Assembly: GCA_000507305.1 (NCBI GenBank)
Contig: DF239036.1
Location: 400,405-464,404, forward strand
Source: Breviolum minutum Mf 1.05b.01
Lineage: Eukaryota > Sar > Dinophyceae > Suessiales > Symbiodiniaceae
DNA: 64,000 nucleotides
Direction of reading: 5' to 3'
A program made the position numbers and the translations under genes. How positions within the stretch are numbered: position 1 is the stretch's first letter; each line of letters opens with the position of its first letter. Shown here piece after piece: positions 39,782 to 49,148 of this stretch. The notes beneath the pieces were generated by a model, which saw only the letters and a list, made by a program, of their open reading frames with translations, was not told the DNA's origin and made no database searches.

Positions 39782-40132
39782 TTAGTCCTTTGCTACGTGT
39801 GGATGTTGAGATATTTTGAGTCCGTTTTCAACTACTGCATTTACGCCGTGAAATGAGGTTTCAAATTCGAGCATCAATTGAAAGATGCACAAGCACAACC
39901 GCAGACGAGAGTGGGATTCTGAGGAATCGGTCATGACGGGGGAGTTGCCAAGCTGGGCGAGTTGACGGTATCGTTTCAGCCCTGTGGTCAAGCTGAGCAC
40001 CTGACGGAGTTGCGGGTGGATGACTGCTGCAAAACGTGGTGGAGACAGGTGCCCTTTGAAGTTGGCGTATGAGGGCGCAAACACCGGTGCCCCGCGTTCC
40101 TTGGCTTGATCGTCATCCTGAAGCATCACCAT
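39782..40132 (-). CDS. 116-codon minus-strand ORF, unknown
   Basis: ATG at 40132 opens 116 codons on the minus strand. The start is DDQAKERGAPVFAPSYANFK, then RFAAVIHPQLRQVLSLTTGL, then a Ser-rich stretch and LCLCIFQLMLEFETSFHG. GC is near 50 percent, above the flanks, and few complementary frames are as long. A second minus-strand ORF (39593-39778) follows at once in another frame. No recognised motif; possibly a gene or retroelement fragment. Confidence 0.4.
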   Translation of the reverse strand: MVMLQDDDQAKERGAPVFAPSYANFKGHLSPPRFAAVIHPQLRQVLSLTTGLKRYRQLAQLGNSPVMTDSSESHSRLRLCLCIFQLMLEFETSFHGVNAVVENGLKISQHPHVAKD

Positions 40133-40189
40133 TTTGGGGGAAATAAGGTGGGCTGGCTTGTTCCAACCACCTTGAGCAAATCAAACTAT

Positions 40190-40302
40190 TACCCTCCCTA
40201 AAACTGACATAGCTCCCGAAAATCAGCCAAACCCCCTAAAACAAGTAGTTTCCCAGCCATAATTTTTGTTGGGGTCTATGTCCGTTTTTTTGGAGTGTAC
40301 CC
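40190..40302. repeat. MITE family G, copy 7
   Basis: TACCCTCCCTAAAACTGACATAGCTCC and GTCTATGTCCGTTTTTTTGGAGTGTA. Confidence 0.8.
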
Positions 40303-40357
40303 CTCTACTTAACAGGAGTCATTCAATGAGGGCGAAGACTGTTGATGGCTGAAAGTC

Positions 40358-40641
40358 TAGGAGGATGATCCGAGTGGATGTAAGTGCTTAGTACCCCCCC
40401 CATGTATAAGCCATGACTACCCATTTGGAAGGGGTCCCACAACCCAATCCTTAGGAGACTGACTGACCATGATTATCTAGGTGGTGGTTTCAAAAGTTTT
40501 TCATGTTTTTCGTACCTGGGGAAATGATCCAATTTGGCTTATATTTTCCAAATAAGATCCAATTTGGCTTACACTTTTCAAATGGGTTGAAACCACCACA
40601 TTGTTATCAACCATTTGCATCCACTGGGATGATCCTCCAAG
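40358..40641. repeat. Family E element interrupted by an A element
   Basis: CTAGGAGGATGATCC at 40358 through GACCATGATTAT is the left part of E. CAACCATTTGCATCCACTGGGATGATCCTCCAAG then TA (to 40641) is the right part. The A element in between carries a TTAT duplication of E sequence. Confidence 0.85.
40477..40603. repeat. MITE family A, copy 9 (TSD TTAT, nested in E)
   Basis: CTAGGTGGTGGTTTCAAAAG to GAAACCACCACATTG, flanked by TTAT (40473-40476, 40604-40607). GATCCAATTTGGCTTA-TTTTC-CAAAT is present twice in tandem (about 40526 and 40557). Confidence 0.9.
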
Positions 40642-40680
40642 TAACTTAAGCTGGGAATTCCTGTTGTCGAAATCTTTCAG

Positions 40681-40764
40681 TGAACTTGCGGATGCTGAAA
40701 ATTCCGTGGCAAAGGCGCTCCAACAAAAACATCAGGACATAGTGACCCAACAAATCAAACAAAG
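40681..40764 (+). CDS. Exon candidate, helical
   Basis: CTTTCAG ends at 40680 and CAAAG-GTTCAG begins a possible donor at 40765. In between, one frame encodes ELADAENSVAKALQQKHQDI then VTQQIKQR, a likely amphipathic helix. The frame continues open to 40858. No family recognised. Confidence 0.35.
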
Positions 40765-40849
40765 GTTCAGGTGGTTTCTCGGGGGTTCGTTTGTTTTTGT
40801 TCAGTTGTTATCCGAAGCGGGTCCGTTCATCCAAAAGCAGTGGTTTACG

Positions 40850-40963
40850 TTCTGGTAAACTAACATGGCTTGTTGTAAAATGGACCCGGATTGCAGCCGA
40901 TGTGTATTTCCTACTGAATTTGATGTATTTTGTTTCTTGCCAATGTTAGTTTTTACCAGAGTG
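40850..40963. repeat. MITE family F, copy 3
   Basis: TTCTGGTAAACTAACATGGCTTG and CCAATGTTAGTTTTTACCAGAG, with AAATGGACCCGGATTGCAGCCGATG. Confidence 0.85.
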
Positions 40964-41215
40964 TAACTATGAGAAGTGTGGTTATTCCAGGATAGTGCTC
41001 TTCAGAAGCTGCTGTGCAAGGTTCTTCACATTGGGTTTTGGCGGAGACCCAAAAAAACTTGGAAGCTGAAGATGCTTCGGATCTCATAACTAGCTGCTGC
41101 TGGCGGTTTGAACAAAGACTTGTTTCTTTTGCCCTGAACCAAATGAGGAATGGAATCCAAGTTTCACGAGCATCTTTTTTTTTTGCCGGGTGGCAACAAC
41201 AAACACCAACACATT

Positions 41216-41341
41216 TAGTAAGTAGTTAGTAACAATGGTTAGTAAGTCCCCTAACTGGGGTTATTCCCCTTCCAAATGGCCTAAATGGCTTATAAATGGA
41301 GGATACCAACCACCTACTAATTCAGATGATCCTCCATCTAG
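41216..41341. repeat. MITE family E, copy 4 (left tip lost)
   Basis: TTAGTAAGTAGTTAGTAACAATGG..CCTTCCAAATGGCC..CTACTAATTCAGATGATCCTCCA. Confidence 0.75.
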
Positions 41342-41541
41342 ATAAACGTCTTCCAATTTCTCGTCAAAACGCATTACTTTTGCCTTGCCCCAGCAGATTT
41401 ACTTGGGCAGGTTGCGCCATCCTGAAGGTTTCTTGGACAAAGAAGGGAGGTGTATTTAGGTGATTTTGTTTTTCAAGGTCCAATTGAGCACTGATCAGAA
41501 CCCTGGTAGGTTGGGTTCCATAAGGAATTATATTAGCCATT

Positions 41542-41653
41542 TACCCCCTGGAAGTTTAACAGTTCGCCCCTGAAAAAATTACCATCGCAGAAGGAAAGTA
41601 GTCTTCCAACCATCATGTTTCAGAGGCGAAATGTGAAACTTCTTGGGTGTATA
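41542..41653. repeat. MITE family G, copy 8
   Basis: TACCCCCTGGAAGTTTAACAGTTCGCCCCTGAAA and TTTCAGAGGCGAAATGTGAAACTTCTTGGGTGTA. It runs directly into repeat N. Confidence 0.8.
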
Positions 41654-41740
41654 TAGGGATTATTTCATAAACCATTATGAGGGATCCCTATTAATTAACC
41701 TTCATCATGGAATGCAAGGGTTCAGGGTTTTGTTGCCTTT
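41652..41740. repeat. Dispersed repeat N, copy 3
   Basis: TATAGGGATTATTTCATAAACC..GAGGGATCCCTATTAATTAACC..GGAATGCAAGG..TTTTGTTGCC. Confidence 0.6.
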
Positions 41741-41887
41741 GCTGAATTGTTAGTTTAACTTTGGGGCTCATGTTTCATGCCACCCCATTCGTTTGGGGGA
41801 AAAAACACCTGCTGATTTTGAAAGGATTTTGAGGCAAAGTTCTTGGGAGTGCCTTGTTGGGTTGGGGAAGTTACTTGGGGTCGAACC

Positions 41888-42038
41888 TTAGAGTATCATC
41901 CCAGGACTGGTAAGTAGTTAGGATCACCCCTATTTATAAGTCATAAAAAGGCCACTTGAAAGGGGACTAACACCAGGAATCGGGGACGAAAACTGACCAT
42001 GGTTATGAATCACTTACTAAAAGGTATGATCCTCCAAG
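41888..42038. repeat. MITE family E, copy 5
   Basis: TTAGAGTATCATCCCAGGACTGG..ACTGACCATGGTTATGAATCACTTACTAAAAGGTATGATCCTCCAAG then TA. Confidence 0.85.
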
Positions 42039-43180
42039 TATAAGGACCCCTGTTTAAGTACACAATTTTCACCAAAAATCGGACAACGAGCCTGATATGT
42101 TGCGTACCCCTACTGTACGGACTCTCCTTGGGCTCTCTTTTTTTGAGCATGATGTTAAATGATGTTTGAGAATGATCTCTCCGGAAGTGGATGATGGGAT
42201 AAAAATATATAGAAATCACCATGTAAATCATCATTTGAGAGGTGCTGGAACTCCAAACTTTAAGCAACACTTAAGTGGGTGATGTTGGGCTGGTTGACAT
42301 GTAGGCTGTAACAAAAATACATTCTTGTCCAATGCATCTATCATTTAGTAAACATAGCAATGGATCCCCAATATTCAAAGGGAAGTTTGGGCCGAAGTCA
42401 AGACAACTATCAACAAAAGATTCCCCAATTTTGGAGAAGAATTATTGGTTCCTACTTAAAAGCGAACAATGGTTCTCTGATTTGGTTCCTAGTTTAAAGA
42501 CCTTACCAGATTATTACAGTTCTCCAGGTAAAAAATAGTCGACTTGGTGAAAACCGTTGTTTTAATGGTCGACTTGTACTTCAAAAAGGCAAGGATTGAA
42601 AGTGGCATTGTTTCATCCTAATGAATGCTGGGGTCGATCAACTCCCATTGGTTCCGCGGGATGGTGATAAACTCAACAACAGGAGTTTATATACCGCCTG
42701 TAAGGAAGGATTCGTTATATAAGGAAGTTTTGAAGACGATCCGCAATATCAAGGTTTTAGACATTTTTAGACCCTGGCGTAATATATCTCTCCCATATGT
42801 TGTCTGATATCATACATACTTTCTTGGTAAACTTTGGGATTGTACAACATGTACAACTGTACAACTACTAACATGGTTGTTCAACACACCCTGCATTTCG
42901 CATACCCCCCCAGAAGTCTGAGTCCAACGTATGGTTTGTTGGTGTTTTTGTTTGTTGTGCCAACTGGTGCTAGATTCTGTGCATTTTCTGTAGTTCTGGT
43001 GGGGGTAGTTGGCCATGTATTGTTTTGTGAGGCGCTTTTAAGGCATAAAGGTGCTTCATGTACTTTATCGTTCCTTAACAAGGACGGCTATTTTTTTTCA
43101 TGTGCGGGAACGTAGACTAGGTTGGGGGGTTTACGTTGAATAGCCAGAATCAGAAATACAACAAACATGTTTGGGTACTA

Positions 43181-43312
43181 CTTGGAGGATCATCCCTAGA
43201 TAGTAACCCCCATTTTTAAGCCATTTAGGGTATTTATAACTAGACCAACCCTACTTAGGGGACTTACTAACCATGGTTATTAACCACTTACTAAATGGGA
43301 TGATCCTCCAAG
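43181..43312. repeat. MITE family E, copy 6 (complete)
   Basis: CTTGGAGGATCATCCC and GGGATGATCCTCCAAG, TA on both sides; CTAACCATGGTTATTAACCACTTAC in the right half. Confidence 0.95.
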
Positions 43313-43423
43313 TAGGGTGTCCATGGAACTTACTAGTTGTTTTATTTTGTTAATGGCTACTTAGGGGGCACTCTAGAACCCAGTAGCAGCAATATACAGT
43401 GAAGATACCCTTGCAAGTACACT

Positions 43424-43503
43424 CCCGAAAACACATAGATACCCAAAATGATGGTTTGGAAAATGTCCCTCCTTTGAAATATGACAATTTTTGGGGAATG
43501 TAT
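43424..43503. repeat. Family G fragment
   Basis: CACTCCCGAAAACACATAGATACCC..GATGGTTTGG..TTTTTGGGGAATG. Confidence 0.4.
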
Positions 43504-43558
43504 TTAGATATATATATATACACGGTATATTGATATTACAACACAATATTTATCTTAA

Positions 43559-43724
43559 TTTTCGGGAGGGGCATTCGCTGCTTACAAACTACTGAGGTGC
43601 TATGGAGAAGGCCTCTCAAAAGCATCGTTACACGTGTTTGGGTCAGGCGAGGCACTGGGAATTGATGTTTCATGGGAATCAGCGGCACCCTGCCCAATGC
43701 CGCCCGCCTCTGGAAATAAATCAA
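43559..43724 (+). CDS. Exon candidate with good 5' splice site
   Basis: Frame 2 opens after TAA 43556 and encodes FSGGAFAAYKLLRCYGEGLS, KASLHVFGSGEALGIDVSWE, then SAAPCPMPPASGNKS. It ends at AA-GTAAGG (GT at 43725), a strong donor sequence. GC drops at once beyond that point and a D element follows at 43752. No domain recognised. Frame and donor agree, which makes this one of the better exon calls. Confidence 0.5.
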
Positions 43725-43751
43725 GTAAGGGCTTATTGAGGGACACTGATG

Positions 43752-43882
43752 CTTGGATGTCCCAGGAAGTTAGTAACTGGTTAGTGAATGAGTTATTTCA
43801 CCTACTTGTAAATGGGGCATATTGGGGTTATAAAACCCACTGATCCTAACCTTTGATCCTAACTTCCAACGGGACATCTAAG
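43752..43882. repeat. MITE family D, copy 7
   Basis: CTTGGATGTCCCAGGAAGTTAG and TGATCCTAACTTCCAACGGGACATCTAAG then TA. Confidence 0.9.
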
Positions 43883-43922
43883 TATCCCTCAGAATCCAGG
43901 TGTGTTCTATGAAAGGGATTAC

Positions 43923-44060
43923 AACACTTGAAATCCAACTATCCCAGATGCTCAATGGGACTGGCCTATTTACATACATGAAAACCATAAATTTAGGCCA
44001 TTCATGTAGGTAAATATACCAGTCCCATTGAGCATCTGGGAACACTTGAAATCCAACTAT
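43923..44060. repeat. Family B element (43943-44039) inside a 20-bp direct repeat
   Basis: CCCAGATGCTCAATGGGACTGG and CCAGTCCCATTGAGCATCTGGG are perfect inverted arms, and the inner arms extend pairing to about 40 bp. The identical 20 bp starting AACACTTGAA precede it (43923-43942) and follow it (44041-44060). Confidence 0.95.
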
Positions 44061-44119
44061 GGGATTGGAAGCCCAAAAACTCGACTTGCCAAGCCCGAGC
44101 CCCGATCCAAGGGGACCCC

Positions 44120-44200
44120 TACAAGGTCAAACCCCTCACTACTTGAAATAACCCCTACAAATAGGGTTTTTTTTCACCCCAGGGTTTCACCCATTGTTTT
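44120..44200. repeat. Family C fragment
   Basis: CCTACAAGGTCAAACCCC..GAAATAACCCCTACAAATAGGG..TTTCACCCCAGGGTTTCACCC. Poorly preserved. Confidence 0.4.
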
Positions 44201-44232
44201 TTCGGACATTTAATAGGGGTAACTGGTTTTAA

Positions 44233-44577
44233 TCAGGAACTGGCGAAAGCAATTGTTGTGAAGGTTGTTATAGCGTTGAATTCGGTGTTGAACTAGAGAC
44301 GGCAAGACATATGCTTCAGCTGAAAGGCATTGGCGATGATTTGTTGTTCGCTATCAACAGGCGGAGATTGTCCCCTGAGCGGCTTGTCGAACTCGCAAAG
44401 TGCCTCTTTATCTGTTTGGCGTGACCTTGACTGTTACGTGGCATGATTATAGTGACATCCATCGGGGCCTCATACATCGGACACGAAGTTCTCGATCCTT
44501 CCTTGCAGGCATGTTGCCTGGCTGCTATGGTTGGCCCTCTCATGCAATTAGGTACAAAAGGACAAGGTCAGCTGTGA
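44233..44577 (+). pseudogene. Gene-like frame with two central stops
   Basis: Frame 1 encodes ETARHMLQLKGIGDDLLFAI then NRRRLSPERLVELAKCLF up to TGA 44424. It resumes after a second stop as MIIVTSIGASYIGHEVLDPS then LQACCLAAMVGPLMQLGTKG, to TGA 44577. Both halves read as ordinary globular protein. The break (44422-44433) is too short for an intron, so decay is likely. No family recognised. Confidence 0.4.
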
Positions 44578-44677
44578 GGCAAACAGTGAATCTTAGACAG
44601 CATCTCAATGACAAGCAGATTTACGAAAGTCTGCTGGGTCCAATGTCAAAGAGCCCTCACGATCTGGTAATGTTCAA

Positions 44678-45073
44678 TTATGCTGTGAAGTAGGCACTGG
44701 AGTATCGCAAAAGGCAGAGTATGTCCAGAAGCGACCGATTCTCGGCTATGGTGATGTCATTTGCCGATTCTACACGACCAAAAAGGTCAAAGAGCAGCTG
44801 CACTCGAGCATTTCAAGTTGATAGAATCAACAGGTTTTCAATTTTGGTGAGGATAATGCAGACAGTTCGGATCTTTACACTCAACTCACTTAGCTCTGAA
44901 AGAGAGGCAGTATCAGCTTCTCTGTGTGAAGACTCCGCTTTTCATGGATTAGTGGAAGACCTGTTTCCAAGTGCCACACGTTTTGCAGCTTCATCTGCCA
45001 CTGCATTACCGTTTCTTACAAAACGCATATAACCTTCTTGGGTCATTTTCATTTGATCGGTGACTTCAAAATC
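44678..45073 (-). pseudogene. RNase H-like tail of a retroelement, minus strand
   Basis: One minus-strand frame runs from 45073 to 44678 with only two in-frame stops, both TGA (44944-44942 and 44815-44813). Near its start is RFVRNGNAVADEAAKRVALG, which fits the C-terminal RNase H pattern GNxxADxxA seen in LINE and other retroelements, where RNase H removes the RNA strand. The remainder (LSELSELSVKIRTV, then VQLLFDLFGRVESANDIT) has no named domain. The catalytic D-E-D upstream is not in the window segment I can read, so only the tail remains. Opposite strand to the frame at 44233. Confidence 0.55.
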
Positions 45074-45153
45074 CTAGTTGGTTTATAGTTGTACACTTAT
45101 ACGTGATGCCATTTGTACCCAGGTCTTTTCGGAGTATGTGAAACCACTGTATC

Positions 45154-45189
45154 ACAGATTCTCAATGGGGCTGGTGTATTTACTTACAA
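45154..45189. repeat. Family B left-arm fragment
   Basis: CACAGATTCTCAATGGGGCTGGTGTATTTACTTACA. Confidence 0.6.
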
Positions 45190-45265
45190 TTAATCTCCTA
45201 AGCTACCTACAGCAGTCTTGCTCCGGCAAATAAACCCGCCACATTGAGCGCTTTTGTTGGTACGA

Positions 45266-45378
45266 GATGAAGGCCCCCCAGTTGTAAATCGGGTGAAACC
45301 TACAACCCCCTAAAAGTAGGCTTATATCCCCCAGTTGCCCATTTACAAGGACATTTACCTTGGTTGTTTCACCCCAAA
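45266..45378. repeat. Family C, copy 14
   Basis: AGGCCCCCCAGTTGTAAATCGGGTGAAACC..GCTTATATCCCCCAGTTGCCCATTTACAAGG..TTGTTTCACCCC. Confidence 0.65.
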
Positions 45379-45391
45379 ACATACAGTTGAT

Positions 45392-45502
45392 AGAAGAAAT
45401 CCTGCACCACCTGACATGTATGAACCCCTGCAAATACTAAGATATTTATAATATCAATATCATATTTAACTGGTTTGCAGGATTTTTTCCATCAACCGTA
45501 TC
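45392..45502. repeat. MITE family Q, copy 3
   Basis: AGTTGATAGAAGAAATCCTGCACC and GGTTTGCAGGATTTTTTCCATCAACCGTA. Confidence 0.8.
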
Positions 45503-45598
45503 ACGGTACCGTACCACAGTTGAAAGAACCGGCTCAAGGCATTTTGCAAGTCGGGTCATGTGCCATCATATCAGTTTTTGACCTCGAAGTCATTGAAT

Positions 45599-45720
45599 AA
45601 CCATGGTGATCGTTTTCGTCCCCCTAAGGGTCCGGTTGTGCGAACCCTTCCAAATACCCAATATACATAGCTTATAAATGGGGTTTACTAATTACTTACT
45701 AAGTGGGATGATCCTCCAAG
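45599..45720. repeat. MITE family E, copy 7 (left end lost)
   Basis: AACCATGGTGATCGTTTTCGTCCCCCTAAGGGTCC..CTTACTAAGTGGGATGATCCTCCAAG then TA. It matches the GATCCTTTTCGTCCCC subtype at 51172. Confidence 0.8.
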
Positions 45721-46029
45721 TAATCCCCTGGAATTGTTGATGAAATCAATCTTTTACCAAAAAACAATGCCATCTGTACGGTTCAATAAACAAATTATTC
45801 AAAAAAGCAGTGGATTATTTCAGGAACAATGATGGTGAAATTCCCTCCTCAATAAGGCAGGCTATGTGATGGGGTATGACATTACCGGGGAGTGGGCCCC
45901 TTAAATTCCTTTGATATTGCCATGGGATTCGCTATAAACTACCTACTTGTATATATGAAACTACCTAAAACAGCAGGAAATCCATCACGATTCAGTAGAC
46001 CTGGGAATCTCTGCAGTAAACTCCTGAAC

Positions 46030-46162
46030 CCACAAGTCCAAGAAGTCTCCAACAGGACCGTTCCTGAACGGACCCCGAAAAAACCTCATGCAGTATCTAA
46101 TAGCTCTACTAGCAACTTACTTGGTAAGATCCGTTGGTAAGGTCCCATTCAATTTTTGATGG
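46030..46162. repeat. Dispersed repeat X, copy 2
   Basis: CAAGTCCAAGAAGTCTCCAACAGG..CAGTATCTAATAGCTC..GATCCGTTGGTAAGGTCCCATTCAATTTTTGATGG. Partner of 32398-32560. Confidence 0.6.
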
Positions 46163-46271
46163 AAAATAACAAAAAGAAACACCTACTGACCCTATAGCCT
46201 TCCGGCCGCACCGAACTTAGGAGGATCGGTATCCAGTGAATCAACCCATTCAATTTTTGGATCTGGGGAAA

Positions 46272-46366
46272 TTTCAGCCGCCGAAACGAACAGGTTTTCG
46301 ATGCCTTCGCGGAGGATCCACGTGGTCGGTCGAAATCGCCACAACGTTCTGGGAGCCCAGGTTTCA
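46272..46366 (+). CDS. Possible exon
   Basis: After AAATTTCAG a frame encodes ETNRFSMPSRRIHVVGRNRH then NVLGAQ before CAG-GTTTCA. GC-rich island in AT-rich surroundings. A second frame is also open, so the call is weak. Confidence 0.25.
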
Positions 46367-46388
46367 GCTGGGGGTGACCTTTGTTAGC

Positions 46389-46500
46389 AATGCTGTTGAT
46401 GGAAGAAATCCCAACAACAACCTGGGATGTGCAAAACCTTCAAAATAACGGGATAAACTACATATCAACTGGTTGGCCGGATATATTCCATCAACAGCAT
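46389..46500. repeat. MITE family Q, copy 4
   Basis: ATGCTGTTGATGGAAGAAATCCC and GGATATATTCCATCAACAGCAT; the middle has AATAACGGGATAAACTACA. Confidence 0.85.
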
Positions 46501-46587
46501 CTTCGGGTAATTAGTCATTTTTATCAAGGGAACCCTATGATTAGCCTTCCCTATCCACTTGGAGAACTTTTGGCAAATAGATAATAT

Positions 46588-46688
46588 ATGTATACCTGGA
46601 ACCCCAATGACGTCTTTTTTTGAAGGTCAATCCCCCAAAACAAGGTCTTTTCCAACCAAAACAAGGGTCATTTGGGTTCCAGGTGAAT
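46588..46688. repeat. MITE family M, copy 2
   Basis: ATGTATACCTGGAACCCCAATGACG and GGGTCATTTGGGTTCCAGGTGA. Confidence 0.8.
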
Positions 46689-46915
46689 ATATTTATTATG
46701 TATATATGTTCTATTATATTATATTTTATGTATTTCTTTTTTTATATATACACTTTATTTGCATGCATTTATTTATATAGTTGTTTATTCACGTATTTAT
46801 TTATGTTTTTCATATGTATTATTTATTTAGTTGTTTGTTATTTATTCATTTTTAATTTATGTATTTATTTGAACATTGCTATTCTTGAATTCGTCCAATC
46901 TTTAGTGTGTATTTG
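46689..46915. other. T/A-rich tract
   Basis: Dense TTTAT, TATTTATT and ATATAT runs. The Phe/Tyr/Ile-rich ORF of 109 codons over it (46620-46949) is an artefact of composition. Confidence 0.8.
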
Positions 46916-47121
46916 GGTATGCTTATACCCACCCATAGTTTGCAAGTAGAGGATTTATAGATATTTTAAGATCATCCCCAACTAAAAAATGTAGTCCTCC
47001 TGGTGGTGACTGGCATCATGGAAGTCGTCTCGATTGACCCCGTCATGGCTGCACCAAGTGGGAAGTAAATTCCTCCAACTCCAGATTCAACACCAGCAAT
47101 TACATGCACAAGTTGAGCTGA

Positions 47122-47463
47122 CGCAACACAGCTCGGATCACATGGATCCCCGCCTATAACCCAGGCCAGTACTACATGTTCCAACTTCAGCAAGGGCCTG
47201 TTTTGGCTGCCACCGGGCACCAGTTGTGCCACCCGGTGGCGGTGCTCCTGAGTGCTCAACACCCCGTCTCAGATGCCGGAGAGTCGATTACTCCAAGCAC
47301 TGGAACCTTATTGGATACCGAGATGCTTGCAGAGCTTAGTTCGACTGATGTTTTCGACTCTGAAACCATTGGCTTTGACGCCAAGCGAAGTGTAAATAGA
47401 GATTTGTCGTATCCTTTTTTGAGGCTCTGTGTGCCTTCATCTCTTTTGGCAGTTTCATTTTGA
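47122..47463 (+). CDS. Gene-like open frame, about 113 codons
   Basis: Frame 1 is open after TGA 47121; the first ATG is 47176 (95 codons). It reads WIPAYNPGQYYMFQLQQGPV, then ATGHQLCHPVAVLLSAQHPV and SITPSTGTLLDTEMLAELSS. Gln/Pro/Tyr-rich at the start, acidic later. The minus strand is also open for 96 codons across the first part. GC is well above the flanks. No family recognised. Confidence 0.4.
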   Translation, partial: RNTARITWIPAYNPGQYYMFQLQQGPVLAATGHQLCHPVAVLLSAQHPVSDAGESITPSTGTLLDTEMLAELSSTDVFDSETIGFDAKRSVNRDLSYPFLRLCVPSSLLAVSF

Positions 47464-47740
47464 TTGGTGGTTTCTCACCAATGAAGTTTCCTCACTTTAG
47501 TACGCTGGATCAGACATGTCCGCAAGCTGGAGGCATCTATACTCCTTATTGTAGTCATAGCTAGCCGTTTCTAAGCAGATCTTCACAAGGTGTAGTCATA
47601 AAGTTGATAATGACGGTTGAGAAGTTGGACGATGATTGGTCAAAAGATTGAGCTTCGCACGCAGCTGGTGCGAATCTCTAGTCGGTACACAGTCTTGAAC
47701 CATGGCATGTCTGAAAACAAAAACGGGCCACTCTACCCTA

Positions 47741-47897
47741 CTTGGAGGATGGGAAGCCAGTGGATGGTTGAGTGGTGATCGGATCACCACCATTTATTTC
47801 AACCATGTATTGTGGCCATTTGGAAGGGGTCCCACAACCCGATCCTTAGGGAATGAAAACTAACCATCCTTATGAACCACTTACTAAACCTCCAAAT
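47741..47897. repeat. MITE family E, copy 8
   Basis: TA then CTTGGAGGATGGGAAGCCAGTGGATGG..GGAAGGGGTCCCACAACCCGATCC..ACCACTTACTAAACCTCCAAA. The right end has an internal deletion of GGGATGATC. Confidence 0.8.
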
Positions 47898-48002
47898 CTT
47901 TGCATATCTCCTGAACCTCGGCCCGAACATTTTAGCAGGGCGTTGCAATACTAAACACATCATCCAACGACCTGTAAAAGATGGGATGTTATATGCAAAT
48001 TT

Positions 48003-48120
48003 CCCGGGCGTTTTGAGTCCTATATAAGTAGGGTTATATCCTCAGGTTACCCATTTATTTTCGGTCATTGGTAAGGGGTTGTTTTTGTTACCCTTGCTAA
48101 CTGGGATGATCCTCCGTTTG
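48003..48120. repeat. Family C fragment fused to E right end
   Basis: TATAAGTAGGGTTATATCC..CCATTTATTTTCGGCC (C) leads into GTTACCCTTGCTAACTGGGATGATCCTCC (E). Confidence 0.55.
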
Positions 48121-48205
48121 TAAAGCCACCTGGGCCCTCGCTTCCTTCATTCCATTGTACTAAGGTGTGACCTTTGCCACTGACAAGGCACGGATCTGAG
48201 ATCAA

Positions 48206-48362
48206 AAAGGGGGGCCCAAAAACCATGTTATAACTGGGTTTGTTCAATCTTTACAATGAGGGTTAACACCAGGGAAACCCATTTATAAATTTTATAAGGC
48301 CATTATTGTGGCGACTCACTCCATTTATAACGATATAAATGGGGTGAAATGAGGACCGCCTG
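48206..48362. repeat. Family C, copy 15
   Basis: AAGGGGGGCCCAAAAACCATGTTATAACTGGG..AGGGAAACCCATTTATAAATTTTATAAGGCC. The right end is worn. Confidence 0.65.
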
Positions 48363-48364
48363 TA

Positions 48365-48482
48365 AACTTGGATTTGTTGTTTTGGTGATGTTTTACTTTC
48401 TACAGCGGTAAATCACCAATAAACCACCATTTGGGAAAATATGTTGGAACTTTTTCCAGGCATCTTATGCAAATTCAAATAA
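48365..48482. repeat. Family I element, copy 4
   Basis: CTTGGATTTGTTGTTTTGGTGATGTTTTACTTTC..GGTAAATCACCAATAAACCACC..CTTTTTCCAGGCATCTTATGCAAATTCAAA. Confidence 0.85.
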
Positions 48483-48621
48483 ATGGCCGAAAATAAACAT
48501 TCTGGTTAAATTTTGGCAACGTCACCACCTTGGCCCTCGAAATGTAGTTTTTTGGAAGGGAAATTCCCTTATTGCAGGAAAATCCAGGTGTGTGAAATAT
48601 TGTAATTTGGCCAGAAATATG

Positions 48622-48740
48622 CAGCTGGGAATGTAGCCTTACTTACAGGGATATTTCACCCCATGTATAACTGGTAGGAGCCCACCTTGTAGACAGTTTA
48701 ACCCCCGTGAAACCCATTTAGTTTCGGCCATGGCTATGGG
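48622..48740. repeat. Family C, copy 16
   Basis: TTACTTACAGGGATATTTCACCCCATGTATAACTGGTAGGAGCCCACCTTG then TA. CCGTGAAACCCATTTAGTTTCGGCCATG follows, as if the parts were rearranged. Confidence 0.65.
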
Positions 48741-48847
48741 GAGCTCACCTGGTAACAATTTATAAAAGCCTTTTCTTTTCAAAGGGTCCATAATTTCAAG
48801 GGAACTTTTAGGAGGAAATCTATCCAACAAAAAGTGTGCTGACATAT

Positions 48848-48963
48848 CTAGGTCGTGGTTTCAAATATGTTTTATTTTCATCCCTAATCCCCAATCCCTG
48901 GGGACATGATCCAATTTGAAGAGCACATTTTTCAAATGGGTTGGTTGAAACCACCCACTATAG
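48848..48963. repeat. MITE family A, copy 10
   Basis: CTAGGTCGTGGTTTCAAATATG and GGTTGGTTGAAACCACCCACTATAG. An E right end follows directly. Confidence 0.85.
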
Positions 48964-49007
48964 TTATTAGAAAAAACATTTACATCCACTGGGATGATCC
49001 TCCAAGT
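48964..49007. repeat. Family E right-end fragment
   Basis: TTATTAGAAAAAACATTTACATCCACTGGGATGATCCTCCAAG then TA. Confidence 0.7.
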
Positions 49008-49050
49008 AACCACCTTCTCGATGTATAAATTTCCTTTGTAAATACGTATA

Positions 49051-49148
49051 CTAGGTAGTGGTTTCAAAGATTTTTTATTTTCACCCCTATTTGGGGAAGA
49101 TTCCCGTTTTGACTAATATATTTGAAATGGGCTGAAACCACCAACCAG
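49051..49148. repeat. MITE family A, copy 11 (TSD TATA)
   Basis: CTAGGTAGTGGTTTCAAAGA and GGGCTGAAACCACCAACCAG with TATA on both sides (49047-49050, 49149-49152). Confidence 0.95.

Noticed and set aside
46559-46949. Phe/Tyr/Ile-rich ORFs resembling membrane proteins
   Set aside because: They follow from a TTTAT-rich tract with no GC-rich coding signal.
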